In this document: piece after piece, positions 24,335 through 35,194 of the stretch
Position numbering within the stretch: position 1 is the first letter of the stretch
How the letters are laid out: each line of letters opens with the position of its first letter
Assembly (NCBI GenBank): GCA_034190875.2
Contig: CM067344.1
Coordinates: 74,931,678 to 74,995,677, forward strand
Source of the DNA: Urechis unicinctus
Lineage: Eukaryota > Annelida > Polychaeta > Xenopneusta > Urechidae
Reading direction: 5' to 3'
Length of the DNA stretch: 64,000 nucleotides
Position numbers and translations under genes: made by a program
Notes under the pieces: generated by a model
Database searches by the model: none
Told to the model about the DNA's origin: nothing
The model's input: only the letters and a program-made list of their open reading frames with translations

Positions 24335-27300
24335 ATGGAATCAACTATAAGATCACATTTGTGTATCATATGTAACAAACGTGTGCACATTCATTCCTTT
24401 TATCTAAAATGTTCCATATGTTGTCGGCTTACTCATTTAAATTGTCTGTCACAAGTATGTAGAAATGATTCACTCTTCACCTCCAGAGAATGCAACAATT
24501 GGTTTTGTGTTAACTGTGTGCAATGTATATTCCCATTTAATCATTTTAATGATGATAGAGACTTTATGGATGCTATTAATGATATTGTGGAATGTGGGCC
24601 ACATAACATGGCAAATGTAGAGGGCATGATTTTGAATGTACATGAACTTAATGATACTGAACAAGAAAATCCGCTGTCCGCTTTTGATCCAGATATGAAT
24701 TACTACAACGGAAATCAAAAAGACTATACCATAGCAAACTGTAATTATTATGTAGAAGATCAATTCAACGCACTTTGTAAAGCTTCTCAAGTTAACTCTG
24801 ATATGTTATCACTTATGCACGTGAATATTCGCAGTGCTCAAAAAAAACTATGCCATCTTGATGCCTATATTAATTCTTTGAAATATTCATTTCACATTAT
24901 TGCTCTCTCCTGAAACATTGACAGATATAACAGTTGGCAATTTTAGTCCAGCCGGCTACAAAACAGTCAATTATTCGTAGGTGGAGAGATTAATGATCAA
25001 TTACATTATCGTAATAGAGATGACCTCTCGATCTGCAACTGTAATATTGAATGTGTTTTCGTTGAAATTCCTAAATGTACGTCTCTCCAATCTCACAATA
25101 ATCGTAAGAATATAATAATTGGTGCAGTCTATCGACCACCGAACACTTCAATCAGTGACTTAATAGATTATGTATCTGATATAATATCTACTATAAAGCA
25201 TGAAAACAAAATCTGCTATCTAATGTGCGATGTAAACATTAACTTGTTAAATGTAGATAGCCATGTCGCTACAGCAGAATTCCATGAAATGATGTATTCT
25301 TTCTCTTTTACCCCACTCATTACCAAACCCACGAGAGTAACAAATCGTTCCGCCACACTTATAGACATATTTTTACCAATTTTCAACCACAGCACAATTA
25401 TATATCCGGTATTTTGTGTACAGATGTAAGTGACCATTTTCCAGTGTTCTGTATCGACCACGGCATTAAAACTAATACTGAATGTGACCAATTTTACTAC
25501 AGACAAATCTCGGCCCGAAAAGTAGATAAATTCTCTGCGAAACTTGGAAAAATTGAATGGAGGGATGTTTTAGACACCAATGACGCACAGGAGTCATACA
25601 CAAGGTTCTATTGTACTCTTAAAGATCCATACAATGCATGCTTCCCAATTCAACTATCAAAATCGAAATATAAACATCGATATAAATGGCTAACATCGGG
25701 ACTTAAACAATCTATCAAAGTAAAAAATAAATTGTATATAAAAAGCATCAAATACCCCACGCTGACCAACCAAACACAATACAAACGCTACAAATGTAAA
25801 TTGCGTTCACTAATGAAGACCTGTGAACAAAACTACTATGAAAATGCCTTTTCTAAAAACAAAAGTAACATGAGGAAGTCGTGGGAGTTGATTAAAAATG
25901 TCCTAAATAAGAAAAAGCAGACCAAACTATCAGAAGAATTCATCATTGATGGTAAAACTACCACTGATAAAAAATTAATTGCTAACAAGTTCAACCAATT
26001 CTATCTAAATATAGGACCTACGCTTGAAAAACAGATCCCTGCTTGTAATGCAGATGTTCTTAAATATTTAAAGTATACGAATGCTGACTCTATATTTATT
26101 AGAAACACAGATGAAATAGAGGTAACTAATATAGTAAAATCCCTGAAACACTCAAGTCCAGGTTGGGATGACATATCTCCAACCATAAAAAAAGCACTTT
26201 AACACACATTATAAAACCCTTAGTTCACACGCTTAACATGTCACTTATAAGTGGAATTATTCCAAAAGAACTAAAAATCGCTCGAGTTATACCAATATTT
26301 AAAAATGGCGACTCCTCTCTGATTAGTAACTATAGACCAATATCAGTTCTTCCGTGTATTTCTAAAATACTAGAACGACTCATGCATACACGACTTACTG
26401 AATATTTATGTAAGCATGATATATTATATAACTATCAATTTGGTTTTCGTAAAAAAACACAGTACCACTCAAGCTATAAGCTACTTGGTTGATAAAATTA
26501 TTAATGCTCACGAAGAACATAAAAATGTTTTAGGGATTTTCATTGATCTAAGTAAAGCGTTCGACACCATCAATCACCGCATTCTTATAAGAAAATTGGA
26601 ACACTACGGCATTAGAGGCATCGCATTAGAGTGGATAAAAAATTATTTGCTCGAAAGATACCAATATGTTACTTACAACGGTGTCCACTCAGAACGAGCG
26701 CGTATTACTTGTGGCGTTCCACAAGGCTCAATCTTGGGGCCACTCTTGTTTTTAATCTATGTCAACGACATTGTTAATGTTTCGAAATGTATGCATCCTA
26801 TACTGTATGCAGATGACACTAATATGTTTGTAACTGGTAATAACAGTGATAATATGATAAACTGTGCAAATGTGGAGCTTAAAAATTTAGTACTATGGCT
26901 GAATGCCAATAAGCTTTCGTTGAATGTCAACAAAACACATTACCTGATATTCGCACCTGGGCGCTATAGCCCAACACCAACTCAACCACTTTATATCAAT
27001 AATCAGGTTATAAGGAGAGAGAACTCGACAACATTTTTGGGAGTCAAGTTAGATAGCAAATCGACATGGCAGTCTCACATTCAACATATAAAATTGAAAA
27101 TTGCTAAAAATATCGGCTTACTTTGTAAGGCGAAAAATATTTTTAGAACAAGTACCTTAAATACTCTGTATTATTCGTTTATATACCCATACATAATATA
27201 TTGTCTCGAAGTTTGGGGTACAGCTGCAAAGAAATATACAAACTCTATTGTCAAATTACAGAAACTATGCTGTAGAGTAATTACCGGTTCGCCAAAGCGC

Positions 27301-27639
27301 ACATGTTCATTGACATTATTTAAATCCTTAAATATGTTACGTTTTACTGAGTTGTATGAATATTGTATCATGTTGTTTATGTTTAAGTTATATAGAGGTG
27401 ATTTGCTTAATGTTTTCAAATTAATGTTTCGACGAAAATTCTCTAATCAAACAATTACTACAAGACAATCTAGAAATTTTATTGTACCGTTATTTAAATC
27501 GAAGGTTGCCTATAATAGCGTGCGCGCGAAAGGCGTGAATATCTGGAACGCAAATTGCACTAAGTTTAATGTATATTGCTCATTGCATTCTTTTAAAATA
27601 GCTCATCGAATTCATTTTCTTGCTAAGTACATTGTATGA
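24335..27639 (+). pseudogene. LINE ORF2: zinc finger, endonuclease, reverse transcriptase
   Basis: The N-terminal Cys/His cluster (CIICNKR...CSICCRLTHLNC...WFCVNC) resembles a PHD-type finger. The APE endonuclease region covers about 24,800-25,430 (VNIRSAQKK, IIGAVYRPPN). The reverse transcriptase covers about 26,090-27,200 and keeps SPGWDDIS, NYRPISVLP, GVPQGSILGPLLFLIYVNDI and the catalytic YADD at about 26,805. Frame breaks lie near 24,910, 24,980, 25,410, 26,195 and 26,460, so no full polyprotein can be made. The last open segment (26,416-27,639, 407 residues) is clean to its stop. Confidence 0.85.
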
Positions 27640-27719
27640 AGTATGCTCTCCTGGCACATGGTTTTGTTTATTTTTATAGTACTATACTCATAAGTGTATG
27701 ATAAAATATTTTTTATTCT

Positions 27720-27787
27720 GTTGAATGTCCTTCTCTTAAAAGCAATTTATTCTGTTGAATGTCCTTCTCTTAAAAGCAATTTATTTT
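27720..27787. repeat. 34-bp tandem duplication in the LINE 3' region
   Basis: Two adjacent copies of TTGAATGTCCTTCTCTTAAA+AGCAATTTATTCTG. Confidence 0.85.
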
Positions 27788-28226
27788 TTTGAACATGTTA
27801 CGAGGACATATACATCTAATGATGTCTCGTCCTCATTGTCACAACAAACTTTGTATATCTTACTCGAATTATTATTTATAATGTATGATATGTTGTTGTT
27901 GACAAATAAATCAATCAATCAAACTTATGAGCATAGAACTTCTTGTGTATAAGAAATTTTTCAAAATGGCCACTCAATTCAAAATGGCTGTCACTCTTAT
28001 TTAGTGCCTAGAGGAATGACTTGATAACATATGGCTTGTTCGTTTGGATTTGCTACTCCAGGAGTAGCTATTTTTCTAGTTATAATAGTATATGTATTCA
28101 TAATTGTCCTATAATTTCATGTACTGAGCTTTTATGTGGCTTTTCATTTGAGACTTGTTTTGGGGGAATAGTTATTCATGACTGCCATTAAATTGTCTAT
28201 TCAAACCTTTTTTCAGTTCCTGTGAG

Positions 28227-30045
28227 AGTGCGTACATTGTCCAGACTAAACCTGAAAACGATGATGTTCGTTCAACAACACCCAACATTTCAACTGATAC
28301 TGAAGTCGTGGTAATGCAAACTGATGCTCTGTTAAGTCCGTCAACTGTTGTTACACCAAACACTTCAACTGATACTGAAATGCAGCCTGATGCTCCGTTA
28401 AATACAAGTCCGTCTACTGTTGATACATCCTACATTTCAACTGATACTGAAACACAACCTGACGCTCCATTAAATACCAGGCCCCCTGCTGTAGATACAC
28501 CCAACATTTCAACTGATACTGAAACACAACCTGATACTCCGTTAAATGCAACTGCTGTTGAAACTCCCATGGTGAATGACATTGGACGCCTTCTTCCAGC
28601 CAGTAATACTCCAACAGAGGCAAATACAGCTGTAAATGCCTTGACGGATACACAGAAAGTCTTCCTTCTGGAACACCATTTCAAGCCAGGACCATCTATT
28701 ACTTTAGGTCAAAACTTATTAACAACTGTATGAGAAGGTGCAAACTACAGTGGCTCAGTGATTATCCATGGCTTGTGTATTGTGATGGAGTCTATTGTAT
28801 ATACTGTGCGCTTTTTGGCAGAAGGGCGTGAGTCCCTGGGACAATTTGTTACAAAACCTTTTTCAAATTGGAACAAACCAAAGAAAAAATGAACAGTCAT
28901 GCCAAATTAAAGTACCATAATGATGCTGTGCATAGGGGCAAAGACTTTTTGAACAGAGTGAAAAATCCAAACCGTACTTTTCCAAGCATATTTGACAGGA
29001 TCAAACAAAATAGACATGTAGTCGGGAAAATTGCTCAAGCAGTTCTGTTTTGCGGCCAGCAGGATATTGGTCTTAGAGGAAGGGGAGGCAATGAACACTT
29101 CGATGCTTGCGATGTAAATCCAGATAACTTTGTTGCAATTCTCAGGATGATGGCTGTAGATGATGCTATACTCCGAAGTCACCAGTCGGGAATCAATATG
29201 ACCAAGTACACTTCACCAAGGAATCAAAATGAAATCATAGATACCATAGCTAGTTTCATCATTGAAGACCTAGTGGAGGAGATGAGGTCACATCACACAA
29301 CAAAGAGATTATGTCCATGTGTGTACGATTTGTTGACCATAATTTTGATATCACGGAAGAATTAATTGGATATCAGTATCTCGTGGAATTGATATTGGTA
29401 AAGCAGTGGTTCAAACTCTGGAGAAATGTCAGATCCTTCTAGACAAGATGCGCAGCCAATGTTATGACGGGGCTTCAAATATGTCCAGTGGTAGTTGTGG
29501 TGCACAAATATATGTGCGCGATCACAGAGCACCCCTTGCTCCCTATACCCACTGCAATAGCCATGCACTCAACTTAGTTATTGCCCATTCGACAAAAGAA
29601 ACAGACATAAAGTACACTCTGGACCAAATGAAGGCAATCTGCCTATACTTCAAAGGCGGTCCAAAACGTCAGCGGCTCTTGGAAGCTATAGTTTCAATGG
29701 GAGCCCCAGCTGGAAAGAGAAAGCCCCTGTTAGAGATGTGTAAGACAAGGTGGGCAGAGAGACAAATTGCCTATGAACACTTTTACGACTCCTATGTGTT
29801 CATAGTTGATGCATTAGAACACATCGGAAATGGGCTGCACACAAATAAATAACATCGTGATGACTTTGAAGGGTCTTGGAACCTTCAGAATCGGAGTGAG
29901 GCAACCTCCCTTTGCCATAGCATCACATCATTCCAGTTTGTGATGGTATTCATGATTGTGTACCAAGCACTTGGGCCATTGGCAGGCATCAGCAAATCCC
30001 TCCAGAAGAAGGCTCTGGATATATATATATGACGCATACAACCAG
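28227..30045 (+). pseudogene. Central exon: Thr/Pro repeats, TTF finger, DUF4371, RNase-H core
   Basis: About four 24-residue repeats built on ISTDTETQPDAPLNT open the exon. The zinc-finger zone (about 28,730-28,930) has WLVYCDGVYCIYCALFG in one frame and SHAKLKYHNDAVH in another, so two frame breaks fall inside it. DUF4371 motif CGQQDIGLRGRG lies at about 29,050. After a break near 29,350 the RNase-H-like core shows QCYDGASNMS, NSHALNLV and CKTRWAER. An in-frame TAA at 29,848-29,850 and an expanded (AT)n near 30,025 break the end. Donor: ACCAG|GTAAGT. Confidence 0.7.
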
Positions 30046-30317
30046 GTAAGTAAGGAGATCTTGAAAGTGGATTTACACTCACTTTTTGGCAGGGTTTTGA
30101 AAAAAAATGTTTTCAACCAACATCTTCAACCCATTTTCATATAGATAAATGATAAAATATCCTGGGAAAATGAATTATTTATTATGTAGAGAATCTCATG
30201 ATTCATAAATGAAAGAAACAAAAGTGTATACCAAATATAATGGTGCTAAAAGTGAGCTTAACAAAACATTTACAATGTAATGAAAACTTGTTTACATGTC
30301 TATTCATGTCATTTTTA

Positions 30318-30344
30318 TGTCACCACTTACTAACAGTGGTGACA
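30318..30344. repeat. Short palindrome, possible MITE scrap
   Basis: TGTCACCACTT-ACTAAC-AGTGGTGACA is nearly self-complementary, and AAGTGGTGACATGG recurs at about 30,408. It lies in an intron of the OTU/hAT gene. Confidence 0.5.
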
Positions 30345-30479
30345 TATTGTTATAGCCTCCAAGTTTTTTCTGGACGGCGTTCGGCGTTCGGTGTCTGTAA
30401 CCATTTAAAGTGGTGACATGGTGAATGCAGGGTGGCATGTTAATGCCTTGTTTATTGAGTTTTCGCTGTATATTTTTAG

Positions 30480-30576
30480 GGTTGACGATGTCGTATCAAT
30501 GTACAAAGTGATACGTGACAACATGCAAGATCGATTTAAGATATGGTTCGACCAGGCTTGCAGAATGGCTGAGAGG
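30480..30576 (+). CDS. hAT-like gene, short exon
   Basis: An acceptor TATTTTTAG opens a frame reading VDDVVSMYKVIRDNMQDR and ending ACRMAER before a GTGAGT donor. Helical, with no motif of its own. Phase joins cleanly to the next exon. Confidence 0.6.
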
Positions 30577-30909
30577 GTGAGTTGTATACATACACACATT
30601 ATAAAAATGCTGTACATACTTTGAGCTAATATGATTTGGAACTGACATGTTTTTTACTTCGATGTTTCTCAAAAAACTAAAAACTGATGAGTGATTAAGG
30701 TATTCTAACCAAGAGTGCTAACATATTGTTATAGCCTTCATTTTTATAGATGGCCTTTAGCATTTGGGATTCAGAGTTCTATAGCTGCCAGGTGGTGACA
30801 GTTTGTCATGTTAATGCATAGAATTGTATTAATGTTCATTTATAAAGTTTTAGGTGCAATGTACTTAAAATGTTATAACTGATAGTTAAATTTATCTTTG
30901 ACCTTGCAG

Positions 30910-31108
30910 GCTGGTGTCACTGTGCAGATGCCAAGATTAGCCGCAAGACAAACTCTCAGGCCAAATGCAGTACCCGAGGATGAAGCATGTAGTTGTGCAA
31001 CGCCACCTCTAGTGCCATGTGCGCATAAGGTGGAACATCACTTTAGAGTCAACAATGCCGTCCCATTTGTTGATCATGTCCTGTCACAACTTGAGAAACA
31101 GTTCACAG
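30910..31108 (+). CDS. hAT-like gene, exon with conserved linker
   Basis: The acceptor is GACCTTGCAG. The frame contains MPRLAARQTLRPNAV and VPFVDHVLSQLEKQF and ends TTCACAG before GTACAT. RQT-R-N and the DHVLSQLE helix are typical of the linker between the RNase-H core and the dimerisation domain in ZMYM1/THAP12-like proteins. Confidence 0.65.
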
Positions 31109-31547
31109 GTACATTCTAAAAGAATCTCTTCGGAAACTGAACATTCAATTCAATTTTCAATTTATTTCACATATAGCATATTTTACAATAAACATATTAA
31201 ACAATTTAACGGGTGACATCATAACTGATGTTTATACCCGTACATGCTATAGCATATTATTATAGATATGAGGAACATGATAATGATAAGGTCAAGGAAT
31301 CATAACAGTCATCAAAATGAAGCTTGAATTTTATTTTATTATTTTTTATTCCTGAAAAAGTTGATAGAAATATCATGGTTCTGCCTCTTTGACATCTCTT
31401 CCTTGGCTTATTAGACTAGATAAAACATTCAGATTTCAAAATTCATTTATATTGATAAGACTGAATGTTCATTGTGCAGATGAATTTTAGACAAGCTTTC
31501 ATGTCATACCATCTCATTTTACTTGTAATTTTACTTTGGAATTTCAG

Positions 31548-32023
31548 CTCTAGCAAAGACTGCTGGCAAACTGATGGGACTTGTTCCAAAAGTTGCAAGG
31601 GAGAGAACTTGTAATATAGATGAACTGTTGGAGCAGTATCATGATGATCTTCCATCTCCGGGTCTTGCCCAGGATGAGTTTATGCGATGGAAAGAAATTT
31701 TTAGAGAAGTGGATGAAGATGACTTGCCAGAAAATCCTGCCAGTGCTATAAAAGTATGTGACTATACTCGATTTCCTAACATTAACACTCTACACAAACT
31801 TGCATTTACTTTGAATGTGACTAGTGCTGAATGTGAAAGGTCAGCTAGTGTTCTCCGGAGATTACATCACTATACTCGTACAACTATGGGAATGGAGAGA
31901 TTATCATCATTAGCACTGATACACATTCATTACAAGTTCAAGCATGACATTCACAAAATAGTGAGCAGATTCGCCACCCTCCACCCCAGGAGAGTTCTAC
32001 TTACCAACCTTGTATATCGATAG
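31548..32023 (+). CDS. hAT-like gene, terminal exon with dimerisation domain
   Basis: The acceptor is GAATTTCAG; the split codon G|CT keeps the frame from the previous exon. The exon is open to TAG. It encodes LVPKVARERTCNIDELLEQY and the hAT dimerisation signature SAECERSASVLRRLHHYTRT followed by RLSSLALIHIHY. AATAAA at 32,043-32,048 is a likely poly(A) signal. Confidence 0.75.
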
Positions 32024-32048
32024 GCTGGAGAGATAGTATACTAATAAA

Positions 32049-34090
32049 CTAACATATATGTATCTAGAGTAGATGAAGAGCCCTCCCTAGTTTATAAAAA
32101 CTACAACTATCAAGAATGACACGAGGACACGATCTCAAAGACACGATCTCAAGGACATGATGCAACACGTTATATAGAGTGATGCAATAGTATTTAGTCA
32201 GCGATATTTATACTTCTCAACTTACCAAAATACATTCCTTTACAAACTTACATTATGCAAAAATGTTATAAACTAGAGTAATATTTGGTGTGCAATAGTT
32301 TATAAAACAGCTACTTCTTTGCCTAGTAAACAATAGTAAAGTATTGATCTCAACAAACTGTAACAAAGTGCAATACATTTTATATTTTCAACACTAAAAT
32401 GTTGTAACATTGGTGTGATAAAGTATGTGCATTATTTTTATTTTTCAGTAGAATATACCTCATCCTAGTACTTCAAAAAGATAAATGTATGACCACTTTC
32501 ACACTGTAATACCTAGAAACCCTAATTGATTAAGTGTATATTTGATTAGTCAGAAGGAGAGTTCTCCTTGGCCTACTCAAAATACTGATCTAAGAAACCT
32601 CAATGCTGTAATAATGTTTATATATAATGTGGTAGATATACCTCAACAATCACATTGTATGCTATATTCTAAAGCTGGGAATTTATTCTCTATTCAGTAT
32701 ACATGTAAAAGACAGATCTGAAAAAGTCTAAAATTGGCATAGTATTTTGTATTTACTTTTCCATACATATTTGTTTTATTATTCAATGACTGAATCATAC
32801 CATACTGATATTATTATTATTTCAGTAGATTACTTTCTTGGTGCTAATTTCTGAATTTCGTTTGTGTAATACAGTAAGATGTGCAAGTTCATGGTTTTAG
32901 TTTGGAAGTATTGGCGTTTAAGATATTGAAATAAATATTAATAGATAGTAAAAGTAAGATCATTTTTCTTTACTTATTTCAAAGAATTGCAGTTTTTATA
33001 GTACATTGTTTTTGTCTAATTTTCATTCCATTGTATAAATGCATTCACCGCGCTCCCCCCACTATCGATGTTGCAGGGAAATATCATAGATGGCATATAA
33101 CATATACGCAGTTATAAAAAGGTAAGTACACTGATATAAATAAAAAGATTCCCTTCAACGTCCGTCATTTCAGCCTGTTCTCTCACAACAAATATATTTT
33201 TGTTTCTGTATAAAGTGGTGTTTTAATTATTTCGTGAAGTAACTTTAATTTGAGATGAAGGTGAGATAATGCAGGGAATTTGAACATGTAAGTAATCTAC
33301 TCCACTGAAGTGTACAGCGGAGCGACGGTTTGTAAGTACGATATATTTACACAAATAGCCCATGGAACCTCTAGTTTTCCCTTTTCACGGCAATACCAGA
33401 ACTAAATGAAACAAGTAAATAAAAAAAAACGTGAACTACTTTTTGCAATTATGTGCCAAAACGGCTTTTTTACTCATGCGTTTGAACGTCATTTGGGAAG
33501 TAAGCTATGCGGTTTTTAGTGAAATTGTACATGAACGTGTAAAAGTATTATCCTCTAGAGATTAGTTCTCTCCTTTTTCTTAGATCGATTGAGTATAAAG
33601 CTATCATAAAACTGTTGTAATTCGGTCCCTGTGTAAACCAATCGATAGAGGAGGGGGGATAATTCCGTGGGGTCATAATATTACACGTTCACGCTCAAGT
33701 TCCCTTAAATGCCCGTCTACCTTAACCTCTCTAATGTCCGAGAAATAAAAACATAGAATGTATTTTCGTTGAACGTGTTCGCGGTGGAGATTAATTATTG
33801 GACTAAACATTAAATGAATCCATCATTGTTGCATCAAGCAATACAGAAGAATGTTACATTTGATAATTAATTATAGCAACAGAAAAATAAATCATGAATG
33901 ATCTGCTAACAAGCACAAGTGAGGAAGTAAAGACAAGCGATATTTATTTACCAACTTTTCCTGCGTGTATCAGTATTACTCTGATAAACGAAGACGTTTT
34001 ACACCGATTTAGATTTATCAGAAAAGATCTTTTTATAGTCTTGAAAACGCTCAGATTGCACCAAATGGAGTCACCTATAATTTGTTGAAA
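32049..34090. other. AT-rich tail of the insert
   Basis: No gene seen. It is the 3' flank of the hAT-like gene and runs up to the candidate right terminus at 34,091-34,106. Confidence 0.5.
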
Positions 34091-34106
34091 AACGCAACCC
34101 CCTTTA
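34091..34106 (-). repeat. Candidate right terminus of the insert
   Basis: AACGCAACCCCCTTTA is the inverse of TAAAGGGGGTTGCGTT and matches the hairpin arm at 20,775-20,790 at 13 of 16 positions. It lies exactly where the fibre shaft frame is lost. Confidence 0.45.
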
Positions 34107-34509
34107 CAAATATGGTGGGACGCCTCTGGTATATCCACAACTTAAGTCTTGAGAGTCTTGACCCCCATCACCAAACGACCACCTATATTCTCTGCGAAGA
34201 GCGCCGCTTACTTCTGCCCAAATAGTGATGAGGGGTTTTGTTTTTTCAGCTACGTGTTGTCTTAGGTCCCTGTTCTGCTGTCTATATTTAACATCAACAT
34301 ACTTTTTATTAGCAGCATCCTTTGGCGAAATCGGGTTCTCCCAGCTCAACGATTTTATTATCTCCCATTTCAAGGTCTCCAGTCATAGTACTGCCACCTT
34401 TATCCATTTTTTGTGAGTCTACATAGGTCTTTTTTGAATATTCGGAGAGGTCGGCGCCGCCCTGATCCGGTTTCAGTTGAGTTCCATAAATACTCGCTTT
34501 TATTGACAT
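34104..34509 (-). pseudogene. Fibre shaft with phage-like trimerisation module, truncated
   Basis: The start ATG overlaps the stop of the penton-like gene. The first part ends STMTGDLEMGDNKIVELGEP and, after a frame slip near 34,315, continues as DAANKKYVDVKYRQQNRDL. The MTGDL-M-NKI-L-P...DAANKKYVD layout is the repeat seen in phage tail fibres and in fibre proteins of Polinton-like elements. A WSFGDGG segment follows, then the frame ends at the insert border. The head domain expected next is at 20.41-20.79 kb. Fibres attach the capsid vertex to host receptors; this copy cannot make one. Confidence 0.7.
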
Positions 34510-35188
34510 CTTGTAAATTGAAGAACAACACCAACAGGAAAGTCGTGATTGTTCAATATATGTCCCTTACTATCTCTTATCTGAACCTTAAACTCATTCA
34601 CAGCTCCGACAGTAACACGTTTTGACACAGGATTAGCGATGTTTGTGGTTATGATATCACCGAAAGAGACGCCCCACAGCCCACAACTTCAAGAAGCGTA
34701 GTGGGCTCACCATCAAGTATGTTGTGCGTGGTACTGACTTGATCGAGGCGGACATAAAGTGGGTTAAAGATGCTAGAGTTCACGGGCCGGTCACCTTTGT
34801 GAAGGCCTAAAGGAATCCATCCTCCACCCAGACCGGTATCAAGACCCAATATTTTTATCACACCGTCGTCACATTGTAAAGCCCAATCATCAGGAATTGA
34901 GAGGGCCATAGTCCCATCTGCAGCATTATCCTCCAAAATAAGACCTAGAGCTGTAAATACATCCTGGACAAGTTTGAAGTTCCAGAGGCCAGGGGGCAAA
35001 ACGACACTTACTTCTTTTCCTGTAGAAATTTCTCCCTTTTTAATGGGCATAGCTGATTCAATGTTATACCAGCCTACAGTATACGTGATTGACCTAAGAC
35101 CTACGTATAGATCACCTACACTATTGTCAATAGCATTTTGCAGGGACACAGCGTCGCCGCTTTGAACATTAGACAGAGTGTGATACAT
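34500..35188 (-). pseudogene. Penton-like minor capsid protein
   Basis: The start is MYHTLSNVQSGD. The first 170 residues have beta-rich text (YVGLRSITYTVGWYNIE, EVSVVLPPGLWNF) and an LDGEPTTLL motif. A one-base slip near 34,650-34,680 moves the rest to another frame, which ends in the NEFKVQIRDSKG-type strand pair common in pentameric vertex proteins of Polinton-like elements. The stop overlaps the fibre start, as expected for a vertex protein paired with its fibre. Size about 230 residues. Assignment by layout and neighbours, not by a decisive motif. Confidence 0.5.
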
Positions 35189-35194
35189 AGCACT

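Larger units (their letters stand above)
23360..27935 (+). mobile_element. CR1/jockey-type LINE, nearly full length, frame-damaged
   Basis: The order is a short 5' untranslated region (start approximate), ORF1 (23,545-24,234), ORF2 (24,335-27,639), a 3' untranslated region with a 34-bp duplication, and a tail AATAAATCAATCAATCAA. A short ATC-type microsatellite tail instead of poly(A), an APE endonuclease and a CR1-style ORF1 point to the CR1/jockey superfamily. It sits in the second intron of the OTU/hAT gene in the same orientation. No target duplication could be fixed. Confidence 0.85.
21606..32023 (+). pseudogene. Spliced OTU + TTF + DUF4371/hAT transposase-like gene, decaying
   Basis: The exons read: OTU-domain start (21,606-21,832), second OTU-region exon (22,074-22,256), a long central exon (28,227-30,045) and three C-terminal exons (30,480-30,576, 30,910-31,108, 31,548-32,023). 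Domain order is OTU cysteine protease (DGNCYF), an acidic tetrad of Thr/Pro repeats, TTF-type zinc finger, DUF4371 (CGQQDIGLRGRG), RNase-H-like core (QCYDGASNMS, CKTRWAER) and hAT C-terminal dimerisation (SAECERSASVLRRL). The 3' half resembles ZMYM1- and THAP12-like proteins derived from hAT transposases. It carries two frame breaks around the zinc finger, one near 29,350, an in-frame TAA at 29,848-29,850 and an (AT)n slip near 30,025. A LINE occupies the large second intron. An AATAAA lies 20 bases after the stop. That the OTU exons belong to the same gene is inferred from strand, spacing and matching phase. Confidence 0.65.
20775..34106. mobile_element. 13.3-kb insertion into the fibre gene, hAT-like, ends tentative
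   Basis: The block separates the fibre shaft (34.1-34.5 kb) from the fibre head (20.4-20.8 kb). It is AT-rich, spliced and encodes a hAT-type transposase, unlike the compact intronless genes around it. Candidate ends are CAGAGGGGGGTGCGTT at 20,775 and the inverted AACGCAACCCCCTTTA ending at 34,106. Read inward they are CAGAG... and TAAAG..., both fitting the YARNG rule for hAT termini. No matching 8-bp target duplication was found, so the exact ends remain uncertain. Confidence 0.5.
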
